Source: Ruminococcus sp. UNK.MGS-30
Lineage (GTDB): Bacteria > Bacillota > Clostridia > Oscillospirales > Ruminococcaceae
Assembly: GCA_000980705.1 (NCBI GenBank)
Contig: LBCK01000005.1
Coordinates: forward strand, 48,903-112,902
Length of the DNA: 64,000 nt
Direction of reading: 5' to 3'
Shown: positions 26,060 through 35,846 of the stretch, piece after piece
Numbering within the stretch: the stretch's first letter is position 1
How the letters are laid out: every line of letters begins with the position of its first letter
Notes under the pieces: model-generated
The model's input: only the letters and a program-made list of their open reading frames with translations
Databases searched by the model: none
What the model was told of the DNA's origin: nothing
Made by a program: the position numbers and the translations under genes

Positions 26060-26378
26060 ATAATATATATTTGAGGTTGGGGGTTGATACGGAGGAAGAC
26101 TTCTTTGCTTTCTCCTAAGGAATTGAAGTTGATTTTTTCGATAATCTCATGACTATATATATTATATTATATATATTAGATAATATTTATATAAATTTAA
26201 ATATATATGGATGAGATTTTATTTTTGATTTCTCTCGTTAGAGAGTGGCTCTGTGACGAATCTTGGATGAGGAACAGGGACATTGCTCGATGCAATCGGA
26301 CTGCACGTCAGCGCCACTGCCCGTGGAGGGCATTAAGTATGATCATCAGAAAAAAACAAAGACGTATATATTAGTGAT
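26060..26378. other. AT-rich intergenic region with a large palindrome
   Basis: No supported gene. From about 26141 to 26220 there is an almost pure A/T stretch bounded by AATCTCAT and ATGAGATT, which can fold into a long cruciform. From 26258 to 26340 the composition switches to GC-rich; that short segment is unexplained and may be a remnant. The promoter of the amidoligase operon should be in the AT-rich part. Confidence 0.45.
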
Positions 26379-27974
26379 TTATGATGTATCTCTTGAATTC
26401 CATTTTTTTATTCTCCTGGTTAATGCTATAATCATTTCTTTTACACCTAAAATATTGCTTGCATCATTATCAGATATATATGGTGCGACTTTCTTTGCAA
26501 ATTCCACTTTTTTATTAGTAAAATGCTTGCATACATCATCAATATATTCTGGGAAGAGTTCATATTGTGTGCAATTTGCATTGAGTTTTGAAGAATATGC
26601 CGAATTAATAGCACTAAATGGAAGATAGTTTTCAATTTCCTTTCCTTTTGTTATCCAGCAGAGCATTCCTTTTTCTTCAAATTCTTTTTTTATTCGTTTT
26701 TTGGTATCGTTGATATGTCCCTGTTTTGATCTTTTATCACTATCAATTACAATAACGGCATTTCTATTAGTGGACAGAATGTTTATCAGATCTTCTATTC
26801 CTTCAATAGTATAATGTGAAAGCAATCTTCCACCATAATATAGGAATTGATAATCTGAACCCTCAATGAGTTCTTTATCTCCCCATATTTCTAACCATCT
26901 TTTGATATATATTCTGTCCGATGGACCTTCAATCCAGATTATTCCATTTGATTGAAATAGATCACTTGCTCTAACATCCAGATCTTCTAATACATGAGTT
27001 TTTGAAATAAAGCTGTCTATTGTATCCATAGTAGAAATACCGTTTTCTTTTTTGACATGAAGTATCTGTGTATCTGGTTTATTTGCAAATGTATTAATCG
27101 CAATATGTGAATGTGTTGTTAAGAATATATATACATTGAGATGATCTTTTCCGTATTGGAAAAGATAGTCAAAAAGACGTCTTTGCAATGCCGGATGCAG
27201 ATTGTTTTCAAGTTCTTCAAATGCGAAAAAGCACATTTTTTCATCATCATATTTCTCAACTTTAGGGATGATTATTAGATTTAAAAGAACAAGTATTATA
27301 GTTTTTAATCCACTGCCCATTTTAGAGAGGGCATATCTTTCATCACCTTCGTATAAATAGACTTCCCAATTATCACTTTCAGCTGTTTTCTGTACTGTGA
27401 TACCATCAAATTTTGAATCCGGACACATTATTCTATTTAAAGCTTCAAGCAAGTTTTTTTGTATCAGTTTTTCAGGTAATTGTTCTTTGGTGAGTATTTG
27501 ATTGATCAGGTTACAAGCTCCGTTGCCATTTTCATCTAAATGATAATCTGAATTATAGCCTTCTGGAATAATATCACGATCTGCATTGAGCCTTCTGAAA
27601 GAGATTTGTTGTAGGAAATTACTAATATGGGGCTCGGCGTCAATAATGCTCGTTTGATAATTACCTTCTAATAAATTGCATCTAAAAGTATTATTCATAG
27701 GCTCAATTCTATATGTTTTATCGCCTATATATTCTTTATACCCTGAGAACGGTTCATTTCTCACCTTTTGTCCGTTAATATCAATTAGAATAGAACAACG
27801 GTGTTTATGGAAAAAAGAAGGGGATGTTATTGATTCAAATACATCTATTATACTTGACTTTCCACAGTTGTTGCGTCCAATAAGAAGTGTGAATTTTTCT
27901 GGCTTTAATGATATATAATCACCTTTAAACGATTTATAATCTTTAAAGCGTATTTCCTTAATTGTAAACTTCAT
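26379..27974 (-). CDS. OLD-family ATPase with TOPRIM domain
   Basis: 531 aa from the ATG at 27974 (GAGGTGG upstream). The ABC-type ATPase has Walker A LLIGRNNCGKSSIIDVFESI (about residue 35) and a Walker B region FFAFEELENNLHP, then a TOPRIM nuclease-like domain with the conserved Glu in IWIEGPSDRIYIKRW and DSD in VIVIDSDKRSKQ. OLD nucleases act in phage defence and DNA processing. It is the last gene of the type I restriction operon, 12 bp after the metallopeptidase gene, so it is probably part of the same defence unit. Confidence 0.88.
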   Translation of the reverse strand: MKFTIKEIRFKDYKSFKGDYISLKPEKFTLLIGRNNCGKSSIIDVFESITSPSFFHKHRCSILIDINGQKVRNEPFSGYKEYIGDKTYRIEPMNNTFRCNLLEGNYQTSIIDAEPHISNFLQQISFRRLNADRDIIPEGYNSDYHLDENGNGACNLINQILTKEQLPEKLIQKNLLEALNRIMCPDSKFDGITVQKTAESDNWEVYLYEGDERYALSKMGSGLKTIILVLLNLIIIPKVEKYDDEKMCFFAFEELENNLHPALQRRLFDYLFQYGKDHLNVYIFLTTHSHIAINTFANKPDTQILHVKKENGISTMDTIDSFISKTHVLEDLDVRASDLFQSNGIIWIEGPSDRIYIKRWLEIWGDKELIEGSDYQFLYYGGRLLSHYTIEGIEDLINILSTNRNAVIVIDSDKRSKQGHINDTKKRIKKEFEEKGMLCWITKGKEIENYLPFSAINSAYSSKLNANCTQYELFPEYIDDVCKHFTNKKVEFAKKVAPYISDNDASNILGVKEMIIALTRRIKKWNSRDTS

Positions 27975-27985
27975 AAATACCACCT

Positions 27986-28714
27986 CTATAAAACAATGCA
28001 ATTTTCAAGAAGCTGTTTACTCTCTCTCCAATCAGGCAGCATTACCTGTAAAAGAGAGTAGAACTGTTTTGAATGATTAGGATGAATAAAATGACAAAAC
28101 TCATGATACACCACATATTCAATGCAGTTCTTAGGAGCTTCGATCAATCGTTTATTAAGCGTTATTATACCTTTATTCGGCAGACAGCTGCCCCAACGGG
28201 AAGTCATATTACGAGGTTTCAACTGAGGAAAATCAACTCCATACGGAATGAATTTCTGATGAACTTCATGCATTATTTCATTGAAGATGATACTGCACTG
28301 TTCATTCAGCCAGCTGTTGAGAAGATTCTTTTTTCTGTTATAATAGTCGGGTCGTCTTACATGGATGCAAACATAAATGCCGTCGGTATTTACATACTCC
28401 TCTGCATCTTTGATAATGCTTATCCGCATATTTTTTCCGAGAAGTGTAACATTTTCTCCGCTGACATACTTCATTTCAGCTTTAAGTATCTCATTGCTTT
28501 CAAAAGTATCAACAGCATTTCTGATATACCTGCACTTACTGATAACAAAAGAATCTGCTATATTCTCAGCAACATTCTCAGGCACTGAAACAAAAATACT
28601 TCCGTTATGACGTATTCTGAGATTTATGTTTTTGATATTCTTGCGCTCAAAAATGTATTCAATATCTCCGCACTCAGTTTTAACTTTTCTTGTTTCTGTT
28701 GACAGTACTTTCAT
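27986..28714 (-). CDS. YgjP/M48-like metallopeptidase of the restriction operon
   Basis: 242 aa with the zinc motif HEFCHFIHPNH (about residue 205) and upstream signatures SRWGSCLPNKGIITLNKRLI and LKPRNMTSRWGS. This is the YgjP (DUF45) family, which very often follows hsdR in type I loci. Its ATG overlaps the hsdR stop (TAATG), with AGGAGG just before. The substrate is not known; a role in controlling the restriction complex is plausible from context only. Confidence 0.88.
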   Translation of the reverse strand: MKVLSTETRKVKTECGDIEYIFERKNIKNINLRIRHNGSIFVSVPENVAENIADSFVISKCRYIRNAVDTFESNEILKAEMKYVSGENVTLLGKNMRISIIKDAEEYVNTDGIYVCIHVRRPDYYNRKKNLLNSWLNEQCSIIFNEIMHEVHQKFIPYGVDFPQLKPRNMTSRWGSCLPNKGIITLNKRLIEAPKNCIEYVVYHEFCHFIHPNHSKQFYSLLQVMLPDWRESKQLLENCIVL

Positions 28715-31700
28715 TAAAACCTCCTGAGCGCAATGGTTTTAACATTGTCAATGATCTTATCCATAATCTCAAAGCTGAGATTCCAGTTATTATTGTCGCT
28801 GTAATCGTAGAGAAGATCGTCCAGTGCATGAGATATCTTCTTATGAATGTCAATGTTTGAAGTCCAGTCTACTTTACTGTATTCCTTTATGATGTCTGTT
28901 ATATCCGCCGACAGATCAGCTACTATATCTCTGTTTTCTGAAAGCGGTATTACTTCATCAAGTATAGCTGAAACAACTCCATAAAATGCCTGAGCATGAA
29001 CATTGTCTTTAATTCTTTCAGGATACTTGAGTTCAGTTTTTCCGCTGCGGTACTCCTCCATGATCTTAGTCATCTTTTCAAGATATTCTGCTTCACTTAT
29101 TACCTGCTTTTTATACAGTTCAAGAGCTTCTTTTATTTTCTTTGAGAAATTCTCATAATAAGCAGGGTTTTCGTCATATTTTTCGGATATGCTTTTAGTC
29201 ATTCTTGAACGAATAGCATCTGCCTTTGATCTTGCTGAGCCAAGTTCGTTCAGTTCCTTTTCAAGTCCATCTGAATCCAGAATATCAACCGGAGCTGTAA
29301 CGATTTTTAAGCCTGTTACTGAAAGATTCTGATCAAGCAAATTCTGCATTATAGGCTCATATTCCTTATTGTCGATAGCATCGGCATAGCGGAGCTTTAC
29401 AGACTTTCTGATCTTAGAGAACATGATGAATTCGGATTTATACTTATTTATCTCCTCACGGGGAACAGCTTCATAAGCCTTCTCGGAATTAACTACGATA
29501 GCAAGAGCTTTTCCGAATTTACAGAGTAGATTATAGAAGTCATTACGAAGATCTTCATCTTCCAGCTTGTCCTCATATTCATTTACATCATTTTTGTTTC
29601 TGATGCCTATGAAGAGTTCACAGAGCTGAGAATATGCTTCTCGAAGTTCTCCTACAACTGTCATAACGTCAACGATAGCTCCTGAAAGATCAGTGCCTTC
29701 ATAGTTTTCAAGACCTGCACCACTGTACATATTCATAGCAGTATCGAGTTTCTGAATAAGTCCTCGATAGTCAACAATGAGGCCATAATCCTTGCCGTCA
29801 TACAGTCTGTTTGTACGGGCAATAGCCTGAAGCAAGCCATGTTCTTTCAGTTCCTTATCAATGTACAAAACCTGACACACTGGTGCATCAAAGCCGGTAA
29901 GCAGTTTACTGCAAACAATAAGGATATCAATGTCACCGTCGCAGAATTTATTCTTGATTGTTTCTTCATAGGTATCAGCATCGCCATACTGTTTCATCAT
30001 CTTATTCCAGAACGCTATGACTTTGTTATCTGTCTCTGACAGTATATCGTCTTCGCCCTCACGCATATCGGGAGCTGATATAACAACAGCACAGTTAAGA
30101 CTTCCAAGCTGCTCAAATACTTCAAGATAACGTACAGCGTCACGCTTGAAATTTGTTGCAAGCATCGCTTTCATACCTGTATTCTTTACGCTGTCTGTAA
30201 AGTGTTCTTCAATATCAAGAGCTATCCTGCGGATTCTCGCATCGGTAGAAGTCAGGCGCTTGATGCTGCTCCATTTCTGCTTCAGATCCTCACGCTCACG
30301 CTCGTTAAGACGGCGAGTAGTCTTCTCAAACCACAGGTCTATATTATCTTCGTCGACCTTCTGATCTACGAAACGTCCCTCATAAATGAGCGGAACTATC
30401 GCCTTATCATCAACTGCATCCTTGATAGTATACTTATGGATATAGTCGCCGCCGCCGAAACGTCCGACAGTGGATTTCTCCTTTTTCATCAGCGGAGTAC
30501 CTGTAAAGCCTATGTAACATCCACAAGGGAAAACTATTCGCATCTTAGTCGCAAGTGTTCCATAGTTACTGCGGTGACTTTCATCTACAAGCACAAATAT
30601 ATTGCGGTCATTTATCTTGATTTTCTGATTTTCGGCAGTATTGAATTTATTGATTATCGTTGTCACAACATCAGCTTTATCGCTCTGTATCAGCTCGACA
30701 AGATGCTTTCCGGATGTGGCTTTTGCCGGTGAAAGTCTGGTGTGTGCAAATGTCTTAGCAATCTGGTTATCAAGATCTTTACGGTCGGTAACTATGATAA
30801 CTTTCGGGTGACAGCTTGTAAGTTCCATGAGGATATATTTCGCAAGCATTACCATTGTAAGGGACTTTCCGCTGCCCTGAGTGTGCCATATAACACCACT
30901 CTGACGATTGCCGTTCTCATCGTCGGTGTTGATAGTCTTTATTATCTTTCGGATAGCGAAAAACTGCTGATGTCGGCATATCTTCTTTATGTTGGCATCA
31001 AAGACTATGAAATACTTTGTAAGCTCCATAAGCCTGTGCCTGTCAAAGAGCGACACGATATCCCTGTCCTGTTGAGTGATACTGCGGTCGGTGATATGCT
31101 GTGAAAGCAGTCCGTCAAGCCACTCGGCATCTTCTTCACGCCATACGTTCCAGAACTTCTTCGCAGTTCCTGTGGTCGCATATTTGAAGAAGTTTTTATT
31201 TGTTGCGGCGACTATCTGAGCAAACTTGAAAAGCTGCGGAGTGTATTCCTGTTTCTGATTGCGGATAGTCTGCTCAACTGCCTGTTCTACGGAGATTGTC
31301 GGAGCTTTGCACTCTATCACTGCAAATGGAATACCGTTGACAAAGAGAACAATGTCGGGACGGGTATCATGCTGACGGTCTGCGCTGTGAACAGTAAACT
31401 CCTCGGTAACATGAAAGACGTTGTTTGTAATATCGTCCCAGTCGATGTATTTCAGATTGAAATTCATAGTTCTGCCGTCGGGGAGAGTTTCGGGATAGCT
31501 TCGTCCGAGCATGATATCATTGTAGACCTTTTCACTGGACACAACAAGATTATCTGCCAGCGGCTCGTCTATCTCATCAACTGCTCGCTGTATGTTCTCA
31601 TTTGAAAATTTATACTCCTTACCGCCGAAAGTATAGCTGTTCAGTTTTTCAAGCTGTGAGCGGAGGATATCTTTGAGAATGACGTTGTAAAGTCCGCCAC

Positions 31701-31809
31701 GCTGAGCCTCGCACTCTTCGGGGGATATGTATGTATACTCCAGCTTTTTCAGCAATTCGATCGCAGGGTATTTGCTCATGTTATCTTCGAGGTATGCGTC
31801 ATTTTTCAT
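28714..31809 (-). CDS. hsdR: Type I restriction enzyme HsdR (motor/nuclease subunit)
   Basis: About 1031 aa. The N-terminal nuclease motif is PDIVLFVNGIPFAVIECKAP (D...ExK). The SF2 translocase has Walker A TQGSGKSLTMVMLA, DEAD-like DESHRSNYG, TGTPLM and a motif VI-like region (QAIARTNR). The C-terminal helical region binds the methylase. It translocates DNA and cuts unmodified sites with HsdM and HsdS. The ATG at 31809 is preferred over the longer frame; the upstream small gene overlaps the start. It is intact. Confidence 0.95.
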   Translation of the reverse strand: MKNDAYLEDNMSKYPAIELLKKLEYTYISPEECEAQRGGLYNVILKDILRSQLEKLNSYTFGGKEYKFSNENIQRAVDEIDEPLADNLVVSSEKVYNDIMLGRSYPETLPDGRTMNFNLKYIDWDDITNNVFHVTEEFTVHSADRQHDTRPDIVLFVNGIPFAVIECKAPTISVEQAVEQTIRNQKQEYTPQLFKFAQIVAATNKNFFKYATTGTAKKFWNVWREEDAEWLDGLLSQHITDRSITQQDRDIVSLFDRHRLMELTKYFIVFDANIKKICRHQQFFAIRKIIKTINTDDENGNRQSGVIWHTQGSGKSLTMVMLAKYILMELTSCHPKVIIVTDRKDLDNQIAKTFAHTRLSPAKATSGKHLVELIQSDKADVVTTIINKFNTAENQKIKINDRNIFVLVDESHRSNYGTLATKMRIVFPCGCYIGFTGTPLMKKEKSTVGRFGGGDYIHKYTIKDAVDDKAIVPLIYEGRFVDQKVDEDNIDLWFEKTTRRLNEREREDLKQKWSSIKRLTSTDARIRRIALDIEEHFTDSVKNTGMKAMLATNFKRDAVRYLEVFEQLGSLNCAVVISAPDMREGEDDILSETDNKVIAFWNKMMKQYGDADTYEETIKNKFCDGDIDILIVCSKLLTGFDAPVCQVLYIDKELKEHGLLQAIARTNRLYDGKDYGLIVDYRGLIQKLDTAMNMYSGAGLENYEGTDLSGAIVDVMTVVGELREAYSQLCELFIGIRNKNDVNEYEDKLEDEDLRNDFYNLLCKFGKALAIVVNSEKAYEAVPREEINKYKSEFIMFSKIRKSVKLRYADAIDNKEYEPIMQNLLDQNLSVTGLKIVTAPVDILDSDGLEKELNELGSARSKADAIRSRMTKSISEKYDENPAYYENFSKKIKEALELYKKQVISEAEYLEKMTKIMEEYRSGKTELKYPERIKDNVHAQAFYGVVSAILDEVIPLSENRDIVADLSADITDIIKEYSKVDWTSNIDIHKKISHALDDLLYDYSDNNNWNLSFEIMDKIIDNVKTIALRRF

Positions 31810-32128
31810 CACTATCACCATCTGCTATATTTGGTATAGAATATTTGCTATATTCTTCTTTATACAAATTGGATATTTCACTGAGAATTTTTTCTTTATT
31901 CGCTATCAAGTCATTTAGCTTATTATAGATATTTTCGTATATTATTTTTTGTGCTTCATTGGGAATCTTGTTTTTCTCAGGATCATCCATTTCGAAAGTA
32001 ATGCTTTTATCAAGCGCCTTATTTACTAAGTTTAATAGTCCTTTCTTGTCAATATTTGTTATCAGACATATATTACCATTCTCATCTATATATGAGGCTT
32101 GCGATCGTTCAATTTTTAAGTAAATCAT
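31799..32128 (-). CDS. Small protein between PHP-ATPase and HsdR
   Basis: 109 aa from the ATG at 32128 (GGAGAAG upstream). It starts MIYLKIERSQASYIDENGN, a small beta-strand start, and has a helical second half. It overlaps the PHP-ATPase end by 20 bp and the hsdR start by 11 bp, so it belongs to the operon. No domain is recognised. A partner or inhibitor of the PHP-ATPase is one possibility from position. Confidence 0.65.
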   Translation of the reverse strand: MIYLKIERSQASYIDENGNICLITNIDKKGLLNLVNKALDKSITFEMDDPEKNKIPNEAQKIIYENIYNKLNDLIANKEKILSEISNLYKEEYSKYSIPNIADGDSDEK

Positions 32129-34148
32129 AATTACTTCTCCTCTCATTATATGCATCTTCTCCGGCTTCTAGACAATCCATTGTGACATTTGCATTATTGA
32201 TTACTTCTCCGTGAATTGTATGCAATTCTTTATCGTTAGGATGTCCATAGTACACTTTATAAATAGCTTCTTTTTCATCTGTAATAAAACGTTTAGTATG
32301 AATCAAAAAATCAGGTTTAATTGATGCGCCAACTGTGCTGTTATGTGTTACAATTATAACTGGCATATTTTCGGAAATGTCTTTTATAATTTTATTAACT
32401 TTGTTTTTTAAAAACAGGTTATCAAAAGAGGATTCAGGCTCATCTATAATCAGCATATCATAATTTGAGGCTTCATTGATTTTTTGTAATAACAGAAATT
32501 CTGCTCTTTCGCCGCCGGACACAGGTTTACCATAATTATTCAGAATGCTATATTTAATGTTTACAAAGTATTCATGATAGCTGCTTCGTGGTACTCCATT
32601 GATTTCTTTTATTTTTTGAAGATATTCATAAGGCAAATTATACTTTGAAAATGCTGGGGAAAATTTCTCGTTTGTCTTGCTATGATTTTTTAATTCTCCA
32701 GCTCCATCAAACTTTTCTCGTTTTACTTCAAACACAAAATCTTCAATGTTTTGAGTAGTTATAACACACGGCTGTTTTAACTTGTTTACTATTTCCTCAA
32801 ATTTATGTACTTTCGCTTTATTAATCACTAAATCATATAGATTTAACTCTGGAATACTCTGCGATGCAGATTTTCTTTTAAGTTTTTGCTTTGTCGCATC
32901 AATTATTTCATTACATAGTTCTTTTTTCTTGATTTCCAGCATATTTTCACGATGCTTTTCAATTAATTCGAGCAACAAAGAAATAAGGTTTTCCCTTTTT
33001 ATATGTTTATTTATTATCTGTTGATGTTCAACATTTTCAAGAAGAGTTAGTACTGCTTTTATCACTTCATCGGTTCTATCACCTTTAGATATCTGATATT
33101 TATCTTCCATGAACATCTTACATTTTGAATATACATCAGCTCGTTCAGACTCGAAAGCGTATTTCTTTAAAGATTGCAAATATAATTCAACGCTTTTTTC
33201 ATCATCCTTAATAGATATATCGACAATTTCATCTACCACATCGGAAAAAGGTTTCAAATATTTCGATGCTATATCACTTTTTTTATTTGTTAGACTTTCT
33301 TCAAATTCTCTTGCTGCTTTTTCTGGATCACGTTCCAGCAATTCAAATTGTTTAATATATTTTACATTATCAACTCTTTTTTCTATTGCATCAACAGTGA
33401 AGGTTTTTCCCGAAGCTCGTTCTCCTATTATAACATTAAGACCTGTGGAGATTTCCAGATAATCCAGTATTTGTACGATCTTGTTTCCTTCTCTATCAGA
33501 TAACTTAACCTTGTTTTTGTCAGCCAGTGCAGCTTTAATTGCATTTAGAGAAGTATCACCTATATCAATATAGGTTTGTCTTACAGGATAGTTATCGTTT
33601 GATACTTTTTTAGCTCTGAAATCACTAAATATGACAGGAGTTAACTCACTGACAGATTTTGCATGATAAATAAAATCTTTAATACTAGCAACTTCACCAC
33701 AGCAAATATAGTCATTTAATTCGTCAATAAGCGCATGATCCATATGCGGTTTTTTGCTTATATGAGGAATCAGTAGATACTCTGATAAATCACCGAATAT
33801 TTGTTTAAGCTCACCAAGTGTTATAAACTTTTGAGGATCTGTGATTTTGTCCTGAACTTCTTTACATTTACTCTCAAAGTCTGATATATTGCCTCTAGAA
33901 GCAATTAACAAGAGATGTCCGGAACTATATCTGCCAATGTTTATTTCAATTCCAGGAAATACTTCTGTATCCGGTAACGCATCACATATCTTTTGAAATT
34001 GTGATTTGTTAAAGAGGTTGTGATTTGTTATTGCTATAACATCAATACTTTTTGTTTTTACATATTCAGCCAATGATTCCATATTGAATTCAAAATCAGC
34101 ATCACTGTTAGTTTTTACAGTATGTATGTGTAAGTCAATCTTTTTCAT
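32109..34148 (-). CDS. PHP-domain/ABC-type ATPase in the hsdS-hsdR interval
   Basis: 679 aa. Residues about 1-190 are a PHP phosphoesterase: DLHIHTVKTNSDADFEF, ITNHNLF, FPGIEINIG, LIPHISKKPHMDHALIDELN and FSDFRAKK, which carry metal ligands. Then an SMC/ABC-type ATPase has Walker A IGERASGKTFTVDAI (about 237), a helical insert (about 270-480), and Walker B YDMLIIDEPESSFDN (about 590) after a signature-like SGGERAEFLLLQ. It is tightly placed after hsdS/DUF2513, starts after AGGAG, and runs into a small gene and hsdR. It may be an ATP-gated nuclease effector, by analogy with ATPases linked to type I systems. Confidence 0.85.
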   Translation of the reverse strand: MKKIDLHIHTVKTNSDADFEFNMESLAEYVKTKSIDVIAITNHNLFNKSQFQKICDALPDTEVFPGIEINIGRYSSGHLLLIASRGNISDFESKCKEVQDKITDPQKFITLGELKQIFGDLSEYLLIPHISKKPHMDHALIDELNDYICCGEVASIKDFIYHAKSVSELTPVIFSDFRAKKVSNDNYPVRQTYIDIGDTSLNAIKAALADKNKVKLSDREGNKIVQILDYLEISTGLNVIIGERASGKTFTVDAIEKRVDNVKYIKQFELLERDPEKAAREFEESLTNKKSDIASKYLKPFSDVVDEIVDISIKDDEKSVELYLQSLKKYAFESERADVYSKCKMFMEDKYQISKGDRTDEVIKAVLTLLENVEHQQIINKHIKRENLISLLLELIEKHRENMLEIKKKELCNEIIDATKQKLKRKSASQSIPELNLYDLVINKAKVHKFEEIVNKLKQPCVITTQNIEDFVFEVKREKFDGAGELKNHSKTNEKFSPAFSKYNLPYEYLQKIKEINGVPRSSYHEYFVNIKYSILNNYGKPVSGGERAEFLLLQKINEASNYDMLIIDEPESSFDNLFLKNKVNKIIKDISENMPVIIVTHNSTVGASIKPDFLIHTKRFITDEKEAIYKVYYGHPNDKELHTIHGEVINNANVTMDCLEAGEDAYNERRSNYDLLKN

Positions 34149-34159
34149 AAAAACTCCTG

Positions 34160-34528
34160 TTACTTTAATAAGCCCTTCACTGTGCCCTCTGTCATTGAAG
34201 AAATGATACCTGTTGCTACTTCTTTCACAACATCTACTATTAGTGGCAGTCTTTTTTTCGTTATAGTTTCTTTTGTTTTATTCCATATAGTATCCTAACG
34301 AATCTTATCAAGAAAATCGTATCCATCATTTGTTAGATTGCCTACATAAAAATAAGGGTTATTGTTCATATTATCATCTTTAACATATTCAATCAAGCCT
34401 TGCTGATACATCAATTTACAGTGCTCTTTCACTATCCATAATTCGTAATTATCAAGGGTGAATGGATATAATGTTCGTCCCTTATAATCTTCCTCTATTT
34501 TAAAGAGGATTTTTCTTATAAGCTCCAT
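34160..34528 (-). pseudogene. DUF2513 protein with an in-frame amber stop
   Basis: The start at 34528 gives ELIRKILFKIEEDYKGRTLY, the DUF2513 N-terminus, to residue 77 (GYDFLDKIR), then TAG at 34295-34297. The frame continues without any other stop through DTIWNKTKETITKKRL to a TAA at 34160. DTIWNKTK is the usual continuation of this family, so the amber codon breaks an otherwise intact 122-codon frame. The stop would leave a 77-aa product. The downstream PHP-ATPase starts 12 bp after the TAA, fitting the longer gene. A sequencing error is possible. Confidence 0.75.
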
Positions 34529-34539
34529 ATCTCTTTTCT

Positions 34540-35838
34540 TTATTTACACCTCACCTTTCCTGTAAGCAATAATTGCATAAGGGCTTTTTTCTTTTGTTTT
34601 TCCTGTTCTGACTTACGCTGATGAAGGGTGATAAGATGGTCGAGCCGAGAGAAATATGCTCCGATTTTCTGTTGCTCAGCGGATTCAGGCATCTGTACAG
34701 GAAAGTCAACAAGTATGCTTTGATTAAGGTGTTTGATCGTTCCGCCAGTTGCTTTTGAATTAACATAATCCATTAAAAATGGTGCTTTAAGATACTGAAA
34801 AAGGTACCTATTATCCACATCATTTTCTATAATTTCAACATTGAAAACTCCAGCATTTAATGTAGCCGGTTTATCTAAATTCTCGACAAATGCGACCTTT
34901 CCGAGTGTTCCATCCTTAGTAATAAGAATACTGCCGTTCTTAATTTGTATTTTTTTGTCTTGTTCAAATCTATCCTTTTCAACATAGTGGCAAGTAGATA
35001 AATTTATTCTTCCGTCCTCGAAGTCAGTACCAGTTATCAGATAGTAATCACCACTATCCAAAAATTCTGATGTTCTAAGATTTTGCCAACCGATTCTTGC
35101 GTGCATTGTACATATCTCCGACAGCTTACGCTGTTCCCAAGGATCAGTAAATCCTTTAAACCTGAGTTCTGGATATTTACTGCCTTTTTTCGGAAACATC
35201 TTTTGCAGATAGGCTTTTTTCAGTTCTTTCAACTGCTCTATCTTCTTTTCCTGCAATTCTATCAGCTTGTCCTGCGTGGAGAGTATCTCCGCTATCTTTT
35301 GCTGTTCGGGGAGTGGGGGGATAGGCAGCACAAAATCAAGAAACTGAGAAAAATGAACACGCTGTTTTTCTTTTAAAGAACCAGTGGAAACTCTATTGTA
35401 ATAGTTAATCATAGGCTCAGATAGCAGAAAGTTTTCCATGTACTCTTTGGAGACACTTTCTTTTACAGAGAAAATATCATAATAGCCCGAAACACTAACA
35501 TCTTCTTGTCCCTTGTATCTTGCTAATGCACCAAAGCGAACATTCATAGGATTATAAACAAAATCATTTTCGGAAACAATTTTGAATATATCATCCTTCT
35601 TGACTAAATGACTACGTTCGTATCTTTCTGACTTTGGAACAACGCCTTCTTCTATAGTTAAACTATAAAGCGGATACTTTTCAAAATCACTTGTTACATT
35701 TTTCTTTTCAATAAACAACTCTGAAAAATGCGTATCTTCCCACTCCACAGGCACAATACCGACTTTTGTTTTCTTGTAGCCTTCGGGGATGATGCCGCTG
35801 TTTATGGCGGCTATGCGTTTTTTTGTTTCTTCATTCAT
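34540..35838 (-). CDS. hsdS: Type I restriction specificity subunit HsdS (two TRDs)
   Basis: 432 aa from the ATG at 35838, which follows GAGG; the in-frame start 12 bp upstream lacks this. Two target-recognition domains: residues about 20-180 and 230-400. The central conserved helices are PPLPEQQKIAEILSTQDKLI with EKKIEQLKELKKAYLQKMF, and the distal ones are SAEQQKIGAYFSRLDHLITL with QKKKALMQLLLTGKVR. It defines the methylation sequence. It follows hsdM with an overlap and is intact. Confidence 0.94.
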   Translation of the reverse strand: MNEETKKRIAAINSGIIPEGYKKTKVGIVPVEWEDTHFSELFIEKKNVTSDFEKYPLYSLTIEEGVVPKSERYERSHLVKKDDIFKIVSENDFVYNPMNVRFGALARYKGQEDVSVSGYYDIFSVKESVSKEYMENFLLSEPMINYYNRVSTGSLKEKQRVHFSQFLDFVLPIPPLPEQQKIAEILSTQDKLIELQEKKIEQLKELKKAYLQKMFPKKGSKYPELRFKGFTDPWEQRKLSEICTMHARIGWQNLRTSEFLDSGDYYLITGTDFEDGRINLSTCHYVEKDRFEQDKKIQIKNGSILITKDGTLGKVAFVENLDKPATLNAGVFNVEIIENDVDNRYLFQYLKAPFLMDYVNSKATGGTIKHLNQSILVDFPVQMPESAEQQKIGAYFSRLDHLITLHQRKSEQEKQKKKALMQLLLTGKVRCK

Positions 35839-35846
35839 ATCGTACC

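Noticed and set aside
26263..26628. 121-codon plus-strand frame starting MDEEQGHCSMQ
   Set aside because: Most of it is antisense to the OLD-family gene; the GC-rich beginning is odd but has no ribosome site.
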